NCBI RefSeq assembly: GCF_037031225.1
Contig: NZ_JAYEZN010000001.1
Span: 62,001-126,000 of the forward strand
Direction of reading: 5' to 3'
DNA from: Halorientalis sp. LT38
GTDB taxonomy: Archaea; Halobacteriota; Halobacteria; Halobacteriales; Haloarculaceae
Length of the DNA stretch: 64,000 nucleotides
Shown: one piece after another, positions 43,518-51,799 of the stretch
Position numbering within the stretch: position 1 is the first letter of the stretch
Layout of the letters: every line of letters starts with the position of its first letter
The notes under the pieces: model-generated
What the model saw: only the letters and a program-made list of their open reading frames with translations
Database searches by the model: none
Told to the model about the DNA's origin: nothing
Position numbers and translations under genes: made by a program

Positions 43518-43747
43518 TATTGTCCTCCGATCTGATCGGCCTCGCGGGCCGTCTCCCGGAGCTGTAGCACGTCGCCCTCGCGGACCGGACCGAGGACGTT
43601 CCGGGTGATGATTCGGCCCTGGTTCTCGCCTTCGCGGATGCGACACTTGACCTGCATGGCCTCCCCGTGCATACCGGTTCGGCCGACGACTTCGATGACC
43701 TCCGCTGGCGTCGAGCCGCCGTCGCCTTCGGTTTCTTCAGCGCTCAT
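43517..43747 (-). CDS. rps28e: 30S ribosomal protein S28e
   Basis: A 76-residue OB-fold protein of the small subunit, with [20 protein letters not shown]-type beta strands and the invariant [10 protein letters not shown]. Twelve acidic residues precede the conserved core. It lies 10 bp after the L7Ae stop and overlaps the L24e ATG by one base. Confidence 0.95.
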   Translation of the reverse strand: MSAEETEGDGGSTPAEVIEVVGRTGMHGEAMQVKCRIREGENQGRIITRNVLGPVREGDVLQLRETAREADQIGGQ

Positions 43748-43757
43748 CGCTGATCAC

Positions 43758-44120
43758 TCACTGAAGGTCCTCGAGCTTCCCTGCGATGTCGTCGACGTCC
43801 TCGCTGGCGTCGCCGGCGGTGACGATGGCCGCGGCGGCGCTCCCGACTTCCAGCCCGGCCGCGTGTCCCACGTCGGACTGGGACTCGACGAACAGATAGG
43901 GGACGTCCTTCTCGTCGGCCAGCTCGGGGAGGTGCATCACGATCTCCTCCGGCTGGACGTCTTCGGCGACGAAGACGAGTTCCGCGTTACCTCGCTCGAC
44001 GGCTTTGGTCGTCTCGTTCGTACCCTTCTTTACAACTCCTGTGTCCCGTGCGACCTCGAGCGCCTCGAGGGCGTCTTCGGCGAGGTCGGCTGGGACGTCG
44101 AAATCGACGTATACTGACAT
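43758..44120 (-). CDS. rpl7ae: Ribosomal protein L7Ae, K-turn binder
   Basis: A 120-residue L7Ae, a component of the large subunit, of C/D and H/ACA RNPs and of archaeal RNase P, which binds K-turn [22 protein letters not shown] and [19 protein letters not shown] are the signature. ATG 44120 follows GGAGGTG and a roughly 90-nt leader with a box-C-like TTGATGATG and long closing stem, which might allow binding of its own mRNA. Confidence 0.96.
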   Translation of the reverse strand: MSVYVDFDVPADLAEDALEALEVARDTGVVKKGTNETTKAVERGNAELVFVAEDVQPEEIVMHLPELADEKDVPYLFVESQSDVGHAAGLEVGSAAAAIVTAGDASEDVDDIAGKLEDLQ

Positions 44121-44126
44121 TGTATT

Positions 44127-44203
44127 CACCTCCCGCGCGTGGGCTCGCACTCCCCCGCCTGATAGTCCTGAGAGGCTAGGAGCATCATCAACCCCGCGCA
44201 GGC
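44127..44203 (-). promoter_or_regulatory. Structured leader of the L7Ae operon, K-turn-like
   Basis: In the RNA, CCUGCGCG (44196-44203) pairs with CGCGCGGG (44132-44139), GGG (44193-44195) with CCC (44141-44143), and GCUCC (44180-44184) with GGAGU (44149-44153). The internal loop holds UUGAUGA opposite CGAG, like a box C with an imperfect K-turn partner. The closing stem reaches the Shine-Dalgarno GGAGGUG (44127-44133). Confidence 0.35.
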
Positions 44204-44230
44204 TGTATCCCTTCATTGGCTATCCCCCGC

Positions 44231-44237
44231 TAAAAGC
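44231..44237 (-). promoter_or_regulatory. TATA-like box of the L7Ae operon
   Basis: CTTTTAG on the minus strand predicts a transcription start near 44205-44210, just at the first base of the predicted leader stem. Confidence 0.4.
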
Positions 44238-44302
44238 GCTTTCGATGCCGTCACTGCCGTGTCAGCCCTCCACACATGAGTTACGGGCCAACTGAGCCGC
44301 GG

Positions 44303-45331
44303 TCAGGGGTCGCGAGTGAATGCTGACAGGGAATCGATACGATCGTGAGCCTCCGCGACCAGTTCGTCGACGATCTCGGCGGCGGGCCGGACCGCCCCGG
44401 TCAGATCGGCGCTCTGTCCGGCGTACATCGCGAGCGATTCCACGTCGCCGTCCATGCCGGCCAGCGGCGGATCGTCGTCGTACCGCGCGACCGGGTGCCC
44501 GTCCCCGTACCGAGCGACCGCTTCGCCCTCGCCCGGGCGCTCCCCAGCGGGCGGTTCGCCCGCCTCGGTCCAGTCCTGGTACGTGCTGTTTGCCAGCGTT
44601 CTGTGGGGCTGGCCCGGCCAGCCACCGTCGTACAGTTCCGAGCGCACGGCGTCGAGCGCGTCGGCGTCCCTGACGGCCCGCTGGTAGTCCGCGTGTGCCC
44701 GGGACTCGGTCGCGGTCACGAATCGCGTGCCGAGCCAGGCACCGTCGGCCCCGAGTGCGAGTGCCGCGGCCAGCCCTCGACCGTCGGCGATGCCACCGGC
44801 AGCGATCACTGGGACGTCTTCGGCGGTGGCGTCCGCCACCGCAGGGACGAGCGGCATCGTCGCCACGTCGCTCTGGACGTGCCCGCCGGCCTCCCAGCCC
44901 TGACTGACGAGCACGTCGACGCCCGCGTCCACTGCCTCGCGCGCCTCCGCTGCACTCCCGACTGTCTGTACCACTGTCCCGCCGGCCTCGTGGACCCGGT
45001 CGACGTACGGCGCGGCGTCGCCGAAGGAAAACGAGACGATCTCGGCACCCGCGTCGAGACAGGTCTCCAGGTGGGCCCCGGTCTCGTGGATCGTCGTATC
45101 CGGATCGAGGACGAGATTCACGCCGAAGGGGCGATCGGTGCGCTCGCGGGTCGCTTCGATCACCGATTCGGTCGCATCGAGCGGGAGCCACGTGACGGCG
45201 AGGGTCCCGAGACCGCCGGCCTCGGAGACCGCGGCCGCGAGTTCGGGGCAGGAGACGCTCCCGATGGGAGCCTGCACCACCGGGACATCGATTCCGAGCC
45301 GGTCGCAGAGCGGCGTCCGTAGCGTCGACAT
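44303..45331 (-). CDS. Nitronate monooxygenase-like FMN enzyme
   Basis: A 342-residue TIM-barrel flavoprotein of the 2-nitropropane dioxygenase family. It has PVVQAPIGSVSCPELAAAVSEAG, VSQGWEAGGHVQSD with the key His, and VIAAGGIADGRGLAAALALGADGAWLGTRF in parts as FMN phosphate loops. It oxidises nitronates such as propionate-3-nitronate; some relatives act in fatty-acid metabolism. ATG 45331 gives the family start. It is divergent from tmcA. Confidence 0.85.
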   Translation of the reverse strand: MSTLRTPLCDRLGIDVPVVQAPIGSVSCPELAAAVSEAGGLGTLAVTWLPLDATESVIEATRERTDRPFGVNLVLDPDTTIHETGAHLETCLDAGAEIVSFSFGDAAPYVDRVHEAGGTVVQTVGSAAEAREAVDAGVDVLVSQGWEAGGHVQSDVATMPLVPAVADATAEDVPVIAAGGIADGRGLAAALALGADGAWLGTRFVTATESRAHADYQRAVRDADALDAVRSELYDGGWPGQPHRTLANSTYQDWTEAGEPPAGERPGEGEAVARYGDGHPVARYDDDPPLAGMDGDVESLAMYAGQSADLTGAVRPAAEIVDELVAEAHDRIDSLSAFTRDP

Positions 45332-45422
45332 ACACGCAGTTCCGGGGCCGCGCAATTCAGTGTTCGGGCCCGGAGACCGCCGAGACCGCCAGACACAAGC
45401 CCGAGCCCCCTCGATAGGGCGT

Positions 45423-47660
45423 ATGCTCGACGGCGTCGTCAGCCGACTGCGCGAGGAGGCCCGCGAGACCGGCGAGCGCCGGTTGCTCGTCCTCGCCGGG
45501 GAACCCGATCGGACCCGCTCGCTCGCCGCCGACGCGCTCGACGCGGCCGCCGTGGACCCGGCCGACGCGACGCTGATCGCCCCGGAGCCGGTTCTCGACT
45601 GCGACCACCTGCCGCCCGAGCGCTCGGCGGAGTTGCTCGGGCGCACTCGCGACGCCGTCGTCCTGGACCTGCACGCGGCCTGCGGACCGAACGTCATCGG
45701 CCGCGCCGTCGGCGCCGTCGACGGCGGCGGACTTTTGATACTCTCGACGCCATCCCTCGACGACTGGCCCGACCGGCGCGACGAATTCGACGCGGGGCTG
45801 GCGGCCCCACCCGCCGAGGTGTCAGCGGTCACCGGCCACTTCAGACGGCGACTCGTCGAGACGCTCCGGGTCCACCCCGGCATCGCCATCGTCGACGCCG
45901 ACGAGGAGCGGGTCGAACGCGACGGGCTGACCCACCCCGCTCCCCGACTCCCTCGCGAGCCGGTTCCGGAAGCCGGGACGCGCCGGTTTCCCGACGCCGT
46001 CTACGCCGCCTGCCTGACCGCAGATCAGGCGAACGCCGTCGAGGCGCTGGAGGCCCTCGACGCCGAAGGAAGCGCCGTCGTCGTGGAGGCAGACCGCGGT
46101 CGCGGGAAGTCGAGCGCCGCTGGACTGGCAGCCGGTGCCCTGGCGCTCGCCGGGCGGGACGTCCTGGTGACAGCACCGGCCTACAGGAACGCGGCGGAAG
46201 TCCTCGCCCGCGCACGCGAACGACTCGCTGACGCGGACGCCCTCGTCGACGTCGACGACCCGGAGACGCCCCACGAGTTGCGTGCTCCGGAAGGCCGGGT
46301 CCGGTTCCGACGAGCGGTCGAGGCGGTCGACCTGCCCGGCGACCCCGACGCGGTGATCGTCGACGAGGCGGCCGCACTCCCGGTTCACCTCCTCGCCGAC
46401 TTCCTCGACGCCCCCGCGGTCGCGTTCGCGACGACGGTCCACGGCTACGAGGGCGCCGGCCGGGGGTTCTCGGTCCGGTTTCGCGATCGGCTGGCCGAGA
46501 GCGACTTCGAGGTGACGGAGACGCGCCTGGCCGAACCGATCCGCTACGCCGCCGGCGATCCGGTCGAGGTGTGGGCGTTCCGGGCGCTCCTGCTCGACGC
46601 CGGGCCGCCGGTGGACACGCTCGTGACCGACGCGACGCCGGAGACCGTCGAGTACGAGCGACTCGCCCCGGCCGACCTGCTGGCCGACGAACACCTGCTG
46701 CGCGAGGCGTTCGGGCTGCTCGTGCTCGCGCACTACCGGACGGAACCCGACGACCTGGCGCGGGTCCTCGACGCGCCCAACGTCACCGTCCGGGCGCTGC
46801 TGCACGACGGCCACGTCGTTTCCGTGGCCCTGCTGGCTCGCGAGGGCAGCCTCGACGCAGAAACCCGGGCCGAGATGTACGACGGCGGGCGTATCCGCGG
46901 GAACATGCTGCCGGACGTGCTCACCACCCAGCTACGGGACGAGTCGGCGGGCATTCCTGTGGGCCAGCGCGTCCTCCGGATCGCGACCCACCACGCGGCC
47001 CGATCCCGCGGCCTAGGCTCGCGGTTGCTCGCCGAGATCCGCGCCGAGTTCGAGGACTCCGTCGACTGGCTCGGCGTGGGCTACGGCGCGACCCCCGACC
47101 TGCTCGACTTCTGGGCCGAGAACGGGTACCGGCCTGTGCACCTCTCGACGACTCGTAACGACGAGAGCGGGGAGTACTCCGCGCTGATGCTCGATCCCGC
47201 GAGTGAGGCCGGACGAGACCTATTCGAACGCCACGCCGACCAGTTCCTGTCACGGATCGGTGGCGTGCTCGCCGACCCGCTCGCGGACCTCGACCCGGAC
47301 GTGGCGCGGGCCACTCTCGACGCGCTCGACCGGACGGTCGACCCGGAACTCGACGACTGGGAGTGGCGCCACGTCGCGAGCGCGGCCTTCGGTCCCGGCC
47401 TGTTCGACGCCGCGCCCGAGTCCTACCGACGGCTCACCCTGACGTACTTCGCGAGCGACGTCGACCTCGGGCTCTCCGCGCGCGAGGAGCGGCTCCTCGT
47501 CGCCAAACCGCTCCAGGGACGGCCCTGGGACGCCGTCGCAAATCGACTCGACTACCACTCGACGGCGGGGGCGATGCGGGCGCTGGGCGACGCGCTCGAA
47601 CCGATCGTCGACGAGTTCGGCCCGGCGGCCGCGCGCACGGAGGCCGATCGGTACCGATGA
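45423..47660 (+). CDS. tmcA: tRNA(Met) cytidine acetyltransferase
   Basis: A 745-residue TmcA/Nat10-type RNA acetyltransferase that makes N4-acetylcytidine. An N-terminal domain is followed by a helicase-like ATPase with Walker A ADRGRGKS (223-230) and Walker B VDEAAALP. A GNAT domain follows with RILRIATHH-like strand and ARSRGLGSRLL for acetyl-CoA binding, then the tRNA-binding tail. In archaea TmcA homologues can modify many RNAs. The TGA overlaps the DUF456 start by 4 bp. Confidence 0.93.
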   Translation: MLDGVVSRLREEARETGERRLLVLAGEPDRTRSLAADALDAAAVDPADATLIAPEPVLDCDHLPPERSAELLGRTRDAVVLDLHAACGPNVIGRAVGAVDGGGLLILSTPSLDDWPDRRDEFDAGLAAPPAEVSAVTGHFRRRLVETLRVHPGIAIVDADEERVERDGLTHPAPRLPREPVPEAGTRRFPDAVYAACLTADQANAVEALEALDAEGSAVVVEADRGRGKSSAAGLAAGALALAGRDVLVTAPAYRNAAEVLARARERLADADALVDVDDPETPHELRAPEGRVRFRRAVEAVDLPGDPDAVIVDEAAALPVHLLADFLDAPAVAFATTVHGYEGAGRGFSVRFRDRLAESDFEVTETRLAEPIRYAAGDPVEVWAFRALLLDAGPPVDTLVTDATPETVEYERLAPADLLADEHLLREAFGLLVLAHYRTEPDDLARVLDAPNVTVRALLHDGHVVSVALLAREGSLDAETRAEMYDGGRIRGNMLPDVLTTQLRDESAGIPVGQRVLRIATHHAARSRGLGSRLLAEIRAEFEDSVDWLGVGYGATPDLLDFWAENGYRPVHLSTTRNDESGEYSALMLDPASEAGRDLFERHADQFLSRIGGVLADPLADLDPDVARATLDALDRTVDPELDDWEWRHVASAAFGPGLFDAAPESYRRLTLTYFASDVDLGLSAREERLLVAKPLQGRPWDAVANRLDYHSTAGAMRALGDALEPIVDEFGPAAARTEADRYR

Positions 47661-48169
47661 CCGGCGTCGTCCTCACCACCGTCCTCGGTCTCGACCTGCT
47701 CGCGTGGGTCGCGCTCGGCCTGGCGCTGGTCGGGGTCGTCGGGAGCCTCGTCCCGCTGGTCCCCGGCGCCCTGCTCTCGGTCTCGGGCGTCCTCCTCTAC
47801 TGGTGGTCGACCGGCTACGCGGATCCCAGCCTGCCCGTCCTGATCGCCCTCGTGTCGCTGGGCCTGGTCGTAATCGCCGTCGACTGGTTCGCCGGCGCCA
47901 TCTCGGCGAAGGTCAGTGGGGCCGGCACGGGCACGACCGTCCTGGCGGGCGTCGCGGGGTTCGCCCTCTTCTTCGTCGCCGGCCCCGTCGGCATCTTCGC
48001 CGGCGTCGCAGGGGTGGTCTTCCTCGCCGAGTTACGGCGGACCGGCGACGCGGGTTCGAGCGCCCGCACTGCCGCGTACACGACCGTCGGGATGTTCGCG
48101 AGCACCGTCGCACAGTTCCTGCTGACGGGCCTGCTCTTCCTGGGGTTCCTGCTCGCCGTCGTGCTCTGA
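47657..48169 (+). CDS. DUF456 membrane protein
   Basis: A 170-residue protein with about five membrane helices and Gly-rich turns (GSLVPLVPGALLSVSGVLLY; VAGPVGIFAGVAG). This is the DUF456 family, in which the PLVPG motif is typical. Function unknown. It overlaps tmcA by ATGA, but a functional link is not evident. Confidence 0.82.
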   Translation: MTGVVLTTVLGLDLLAWVALGLALVGVVGSLVPLVPGALLSVSGVLLYWWSTGYADPSLPVLIALVSLGLVVIAVDWFAGAISAKVSGAGTGTTVLAGVAGFALFFVAGPVGIFAGVAGVVFLAELRRTGDAGSSARTAAYTTVGMFASTVAQFLLTGLLFLGFLLAVVL

Positions 48170-48239
48170 GTCGCCAGCGGACTCACTGCCGTCGGGTCCC
48201 CAGCGCAACGGCTGTAAGGTAGCCCCTCGAAGCGGTCGT

Positions 48240-48395
48240 ATGGCGGCGTGTACGGAACCGGATTGTGAGGAGTCAGCGAGCGTGCGGCTGCACATCCCGT
48301 GGGACGAGAATCGGGTCGTCTGTGCCGGGCACGCTCGGGTCTGGGCGCAAAAAGACGGGGTCGTCGCCGATCCGCTAGAGGACTTCGACAGCTAG
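48240..48395 (+). CDS. 51-residue putative zinc-binding micro-protein
   Basis: The frame ATG 48240 to TAG 48395 encodes 51 residues with Cys4, Cys9, Cys28 and His31 (CTEPDC and CAGH), a CCCH set suited to one zinc ion. The rest is polar and acidic at the end. Codon use is normal. Its TAG overlaps the TAG of the GNAT gene on the other strand, inside one CTAG. I know similar short haloarchaeal proteins only as uncharacterised zinc micro-proteins. Confidence 0.65.
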   Translation: MAACTEPDCEESASVRLHIPWDENRVVCAGHARVWAQKDGVVADPLEDFDS

Positions 48396-49126
48396 AGGTC
48401 GATCTCCATCATCACTTCGTCGATGTAGTCGCCGCCGAGCTTGTAGTGGTCTTCCCGACGCGCGGCCTCCTCCCAGCCGTGTTCCTTCAGGAACGCGATG
48501 GCGCCCTCGTTGGTCGAGGGGATGCTGTTGTAGATGCGCTCGTACCCCTGCTGGGCGGCCCACTCCAGACCGCGCTGGAGGAGGTGGCTGCCGATGCCGT
48601 TCCCGCGGTACTCGTCGAGGACGCCGACCGTCAGCTCGGCGGTGTGGGACAGCTTCTCCATCTCCGGGTGTTCGAGGTGGACCCAGCCGACGACGTCGCC
48701 CTCGACACAGGCGACGAAGAACATCCGCGATTCGAGTTCGTTGTGCCGCAGGAGGACCTCCTCGTGGTCGATCATGTCGGCCACGCTCTCGGCGACGACG
48801 TAGGTCCCCGCGTCGATGGCCGACCGCATCACGCCGACGATGCCCGTCATGTCCGCCTGCCGGGCCTGTCTGATCGTGTACTCGACATCCTCGACCGCGT
48901 ACTCCTCCTCGGCGGCCTCGTCGTATGCGATCTGGAGGTGGCCGTCTTCGGCCTCCTCGAGGACCCCGTCGCGTTTCAGGATCGCGACGTGGTGCCCGAA
49001 CTCCCGTGGATCCATCTTCAGCGCGTCTCGTGCCTCCTCCTGTGCGACGTCCCCGTGACTCTCCACGTACTCGTATACGTCCTTGCGCCCGCGGTGATCG
49101 AACTCCAGTTGCTCCGTAAGCTCCAT
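48392..49126 (-). CDS. HTH-GNAT fusion acetyltransferase
   Basis: A 244-residue protein. Residues 1-75 form a winged helix (RKDVYEYVESHGDVAQEEARDAL, then FGHHVAILKRDGVLEEA). Residues 80-240 are a GNAT domain: ELTVGVLDEYRGNGIGSHLLQRG is the acetyl-CoA motif, and IPSTNEGAIAFLKEHGWEE follows. It may acetylate a protein N-terminus or small molecule with binding to DNA or another effector through the HTH. The stop overlaps that of the 51-residue gene. Confidence 0.85.
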   Translation of the reverse strand: MELTEQLEFDHRGRKDVYEYVESHGDVAQEEARDALKMDPREFGHHVAILKRDGVLEEAEDGHLQIAYDEAAEEEYAVEDVEYTIRQARQADMTGIVGVMRSAIDAGTYVVAESVADMIDHEEVLLRHNELESRMFFVACVEGDVVGWVHLEHPEMEKLSHTAELTVGVLDEYRGNGIGSHLLQRGLEWAAQQGYERIYNSIPSTNEGAIAFLKEHGWEEAARREDHYKLGGDYIDEVMMEIDL

Positions 49127-49246
49127 GTGGGCTGTTACCAGCCCGCAGTACTTAACTGTTGATGCGGCTACGAGTCTCCGCGGTTACGAGTTTTCCGGCG
49201 GCCAACACGAGGAGCGAACCGCCCCGATATCGCCCGATTCGAGCGT

Positions 49247-49666
49247 TCAGGCGGTGGGTTCGGGGGGCGTGTACCACCAGGCCCACGCGATCAGGACTAC
49301 CTGCAGCGGGAGTCGCCCCCAGCGACCCAGCGTCGACGGATCGGCGATCGGCCCGGGCGCGCCCTGGATCACCACGCCCGACATCGCCATGTAGACGTTC
49401 GCGGGGAAGACGGCGAGCAGGAGGGCCACGAGCCCCCAGGCGGCGATCCTGCGCGTTCGCGGAACCATCACGCCGATCCCGAGCGCGATTTCGGCCACGC
49501 CGGAGAGGTACACCAGGCCAGTGGGCCACGGGAGTTGCGGCGGGACGATCTGCACGTACAGCTCCGGAACGAGGAAGTGCAACACCCCGGCGATCACGTA
49601 GGCGGTCCCCATGAGGTAGACGAGCGGCGTTTTCGCCCGCCCGACCCCGATAGTCGACGTCGACAC
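49247..49666 (-). CDS. DoxX-like membrane protein
   Basis: A 139-residue protein with four membrane helices. Helix 1 with AGVLHFLVPELYVQIVPPQLPWP, LSGVAEIALGIG and NVYMAMSG are typical of the DoxX/DoxD-like small quinone-oxidoreductase-associated family. Function in haloarchaea is unknown; it stands alone, upstream of the GNAT gene in the same direction. Confidence 0.75.
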   Translation of the reverse strand: MSTSTIGVGRAKTPLVYLMGTAYVIAGVLHFLVPELYVQIVPPQLPWPTGLVYLSGVAEIALGIGVMVPRTRRIAAWGLVALLLAVFPANVYMAMSGVVIQGAPGPIADPSTLGRWGRLPLQVVLIAWAWWYTPPEPTA

Positions 49667-49719
49667 GTCAGGTCATCGCGACCGTTCGGGTTTGGGTCTT
49701 CGCATCTCGATTCGGGTCT

Positions 49720-50115
49720 TCACTCCCCGTCTCCGGACCCGGTCCGCTCGGGAACGCCCGTCAGCACCGCGGCCACGTCGCCGACGTTGTGGGTGTCGAG
49801 CAGCAACTCCGCGGCCTCGCGGACGGTCGTGTCGGGGGCCGTCTCGACGCCGTAGCAGGCCGCGTACAGGGAGAGGTAACCGTTGAGCGCCTCGTGGAGC
49901 AGGTCGAACTCCCGCTCGGTGAAGCGGACGTCCTCGTCGCCTGCGCGGGCGTCCACGTAGACCATGACCGCCGGGCCGACCCCCTCGCGGCAGTACTCCA
50001 TCGCCGCGTCGGCGGCCGGTGGGTCGGTCGGGGGCTCGAACGCGGCCCGGTCCGCCCGATAGCGTTCGACGACCGATTCGATGCGGCGGTGATACGACGA
50101 GTGCTGGTCTGCCAT
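49720..50115 (-). CDS. Conserved haloarchaeal hypothetical protein
   Basis: A 131-residue soluble, all-helical acidic protein (MADQHSSYHRRIESVVERYR start; TEREFDLLHEALNGYLSLYAACYG middle). Two cysteines lie far apart and no metal motif is evident. It starts 16 bp after the stop of the fixC-fixX gene, so it may be the last gene of the fix operon. The family is not recognised. Confidence 0.65.
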   Translation of the reverse strand: MADQHSSYHRRIESVVERYRADRAAFEPPTDPPAADAAMEYCREGVGPAVMVYVDARAGDEDVRFTEREFDLLHEALNGYLSLYAACYGVETAPDTTVREAAELLLDTHNVGDVAAVLTGVPERTGSGDGE

Positions 50116-50131
50116 CGAGCGAGATCGAACC

Positions 50132-51799
50132 TCAGCCCTGGTTGTACTCGACGCCCTTGCCGCCGGCGGGGTGTTCCCACTCCGTGTCGGCGACGATGGC
50201 GCAGGTGCCGCACTCGACGCAGGGCTGGGTGTCGAGGCTCACGAGGTGTTCCTCGTGGCCGTTCGTCTGCACCTTCTCGTCGCGGTAGCAGCCCCCACCG
50301 AAGTCCTTGGCGCTGACCGGGCACGCCGCGACGGCCGCCCCGCTGGCCTCGAAGGAGTTGTCGAGGAGTTCGATGTGGGGGTCGCCCACGTCGTAGGTCA
50401 GGTCGCCGATGCGGTCGGCCAGGTCCGGCGGCTCGATCTCGTTGTCGCCGTCGACCGGCGTCCCGAGCGTCTCTGCGATCACCGTCGGCGCGGTCACGTA
50501 CGGCGTCTTCGTGTCGGGCATGACCGCCATCACGAACGGCGAGTTGAACGCGCGCTTGAGGACGCCCAGCCGGTCTGCCGCCCTGATTCCCAGCCGACCG
50601 ACCGCCGAGTCGACGAGCCGGTCGGTCACCGACGCGACCGCGCCCCGCTCGGCGACGGCGCTCGCGGCCGTGTACTGCGTCGGCCGGAGCTTCTTCATGA
50701 CGCCCTCGTCGCGGAGTTTCGTCTCGTAGCGCTGGCCGGCCTCGGTCGCTCGGCCACGGGAGTCGGCCTCGACGTACGCCTCAGCGGCGAGCGCGCCCGC
50801 CGACACCGCGTGGTTCATCCCCTTGATGATCGGCCCCTGGGCCTGCATCTGCCCCGCGGCGTCGCCGACGAGCATGAGCCGCCCCCGGTGGGGCGAGGGG
50901 TTGGCCACCTTCTTCGAGTCCGGGACGAGTTTCGCCCCGTACTCCAGTTCCTCGTAGTCGCCCTGGAGCCACTGGTCCAGCAACGGATGGGTGAGCAGCG
51001 CGTCGAGCAGTTCGTGGGGTTCGGCCGCCTCGGCGACCAGCGAATCGAGGTGGAAGACGGTCCCGATGGACAGCGAGTCCTCGTTCGTGTAGCAGAAGCC
51101 GCCGCCCCGGACGTCCTCGAAGAGGTCGCCCGAGAACAGGTGGGCCGCGCCCTCGTCTTCGTCGACGCCGAACCGCTCCGCGATGGCGTCCTCGGGCATG
51201 TCGACGACGGCCTTGACCCCCTGGAACCACTCCTCGGGGTCCTCCCAGTCCATCAGGCCGGCGTCGCGAGCCAGTTCGGAGTTGACGCCGTCGGCGGCGA
51301 TGATGGTGTCGGCTTTGATCGGATCCAGTTCCTCGCAGGTGACGCCGACGATCTCGCCGGCTTCCCGGAGCAGGCCGTCGACGCGGACGTCGGTCAGCAG
51401 GCCGCCACCGGTCTCGCGGGTCATCTCGTGGACCCGGTCTTCGAGCCAGCCGTCCATCTGGCGGCGGAGGACCGCGTCGGACCACTCCGTGTCGTGTTCG
51501 TGGAGGTCCGTCAGGTCGATCGTCTCGACCTTGCGGCCAGCCACGTTGTGGAGGTAGTACTCCGTGACGGGCCGTTCGCTCGCCTCGGCCCGGAACTCGG
51601 GAAAGAGGCCGTCGATGGTGTACGGCGCGGACGATTCGGCGTAGAGCAGGCCGCCCGAGACGTTCTTCGAGCCCGCCTCCACCCCGCGTTCGAGGACCAG
51701 CGTCTCCACGTCGTTCTGTGCCAGCGTCGCCGCCGCGGCCGCGCCGCCGGGACCGGCTCCCACGACGACGGCTTCGTAGTGTTCGTAGTCGTCAGTCAT
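50132..51799 (-). CDS. fixC: FixC-FixX fusion, ETF:quinone oxidoreductase-like
   Basis: A 555-residue fusion. Residues 1-440 are FixC, an FAD enzyme with the GxGxxG motif AVVVGAGPGGAAAA and DGVNSELARDAG, LMLVGDAAGQMQAQGPIIKGMNHA. Residues 470-555 are a FixX ferredoxin with Cys in AACPVSAKDF, GGGCYRDEKV and CVECGTC. It would take electrons from FixAB to menaquinone and, through the FeS domain, to the quinone site. ATG 51799 overlaps the end of fixB by 8 bp. The fusion is notable; the two are separate in Azotobacter. Confidence 0.9.
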   Translation of the reverse strand: MTDDYEHYEAVVVGAGPGGAAAAATLAQNDVETLVLERGVEAGSKNVSGGLLYAESSAPYTIDGLFPEFRAEASERPVTEYYLHNVAGRKVETIDLTDLHEHDTEWSDAVLRRQMDGWLEDRVHEMTRETGGGLLTDVRVDGLLREAGEIVGVTCEELDPIKADTIIAADGVNSELARDAGLMDWEDPEEWFQGVKAVVDMPEDAIAERFGVDEDEGAAHLFSGDLFEDVRGGGFCYTNEDSLSIGTVFHLDSLVAEAAEPHELLDALLTHPLLDQWLQGDYEELEYGAKLVPDSKKVANPSPHRGRLMLVGDAAGQMQAQGPIIKGMNHAVSAGALAAEAYVEADSRGRATEAGQRYETKLRDEGVMKKLRPTQYTAASAVAERGAVASVTDRLVDSAVGRLGIRAADRLGVLKRAFNSPFVMAVMPDTKTPYVTAPTVIAETLGTPVDGDNEIEPPDLADRIGDLTYDVGDPHIELLDNSFEASGAAVAACPVSAKDFGGGCYRDEKVQTNGHEEHLVSLDTQPCVECGTCAIVADTEWEHPAGGKGVEYNQG

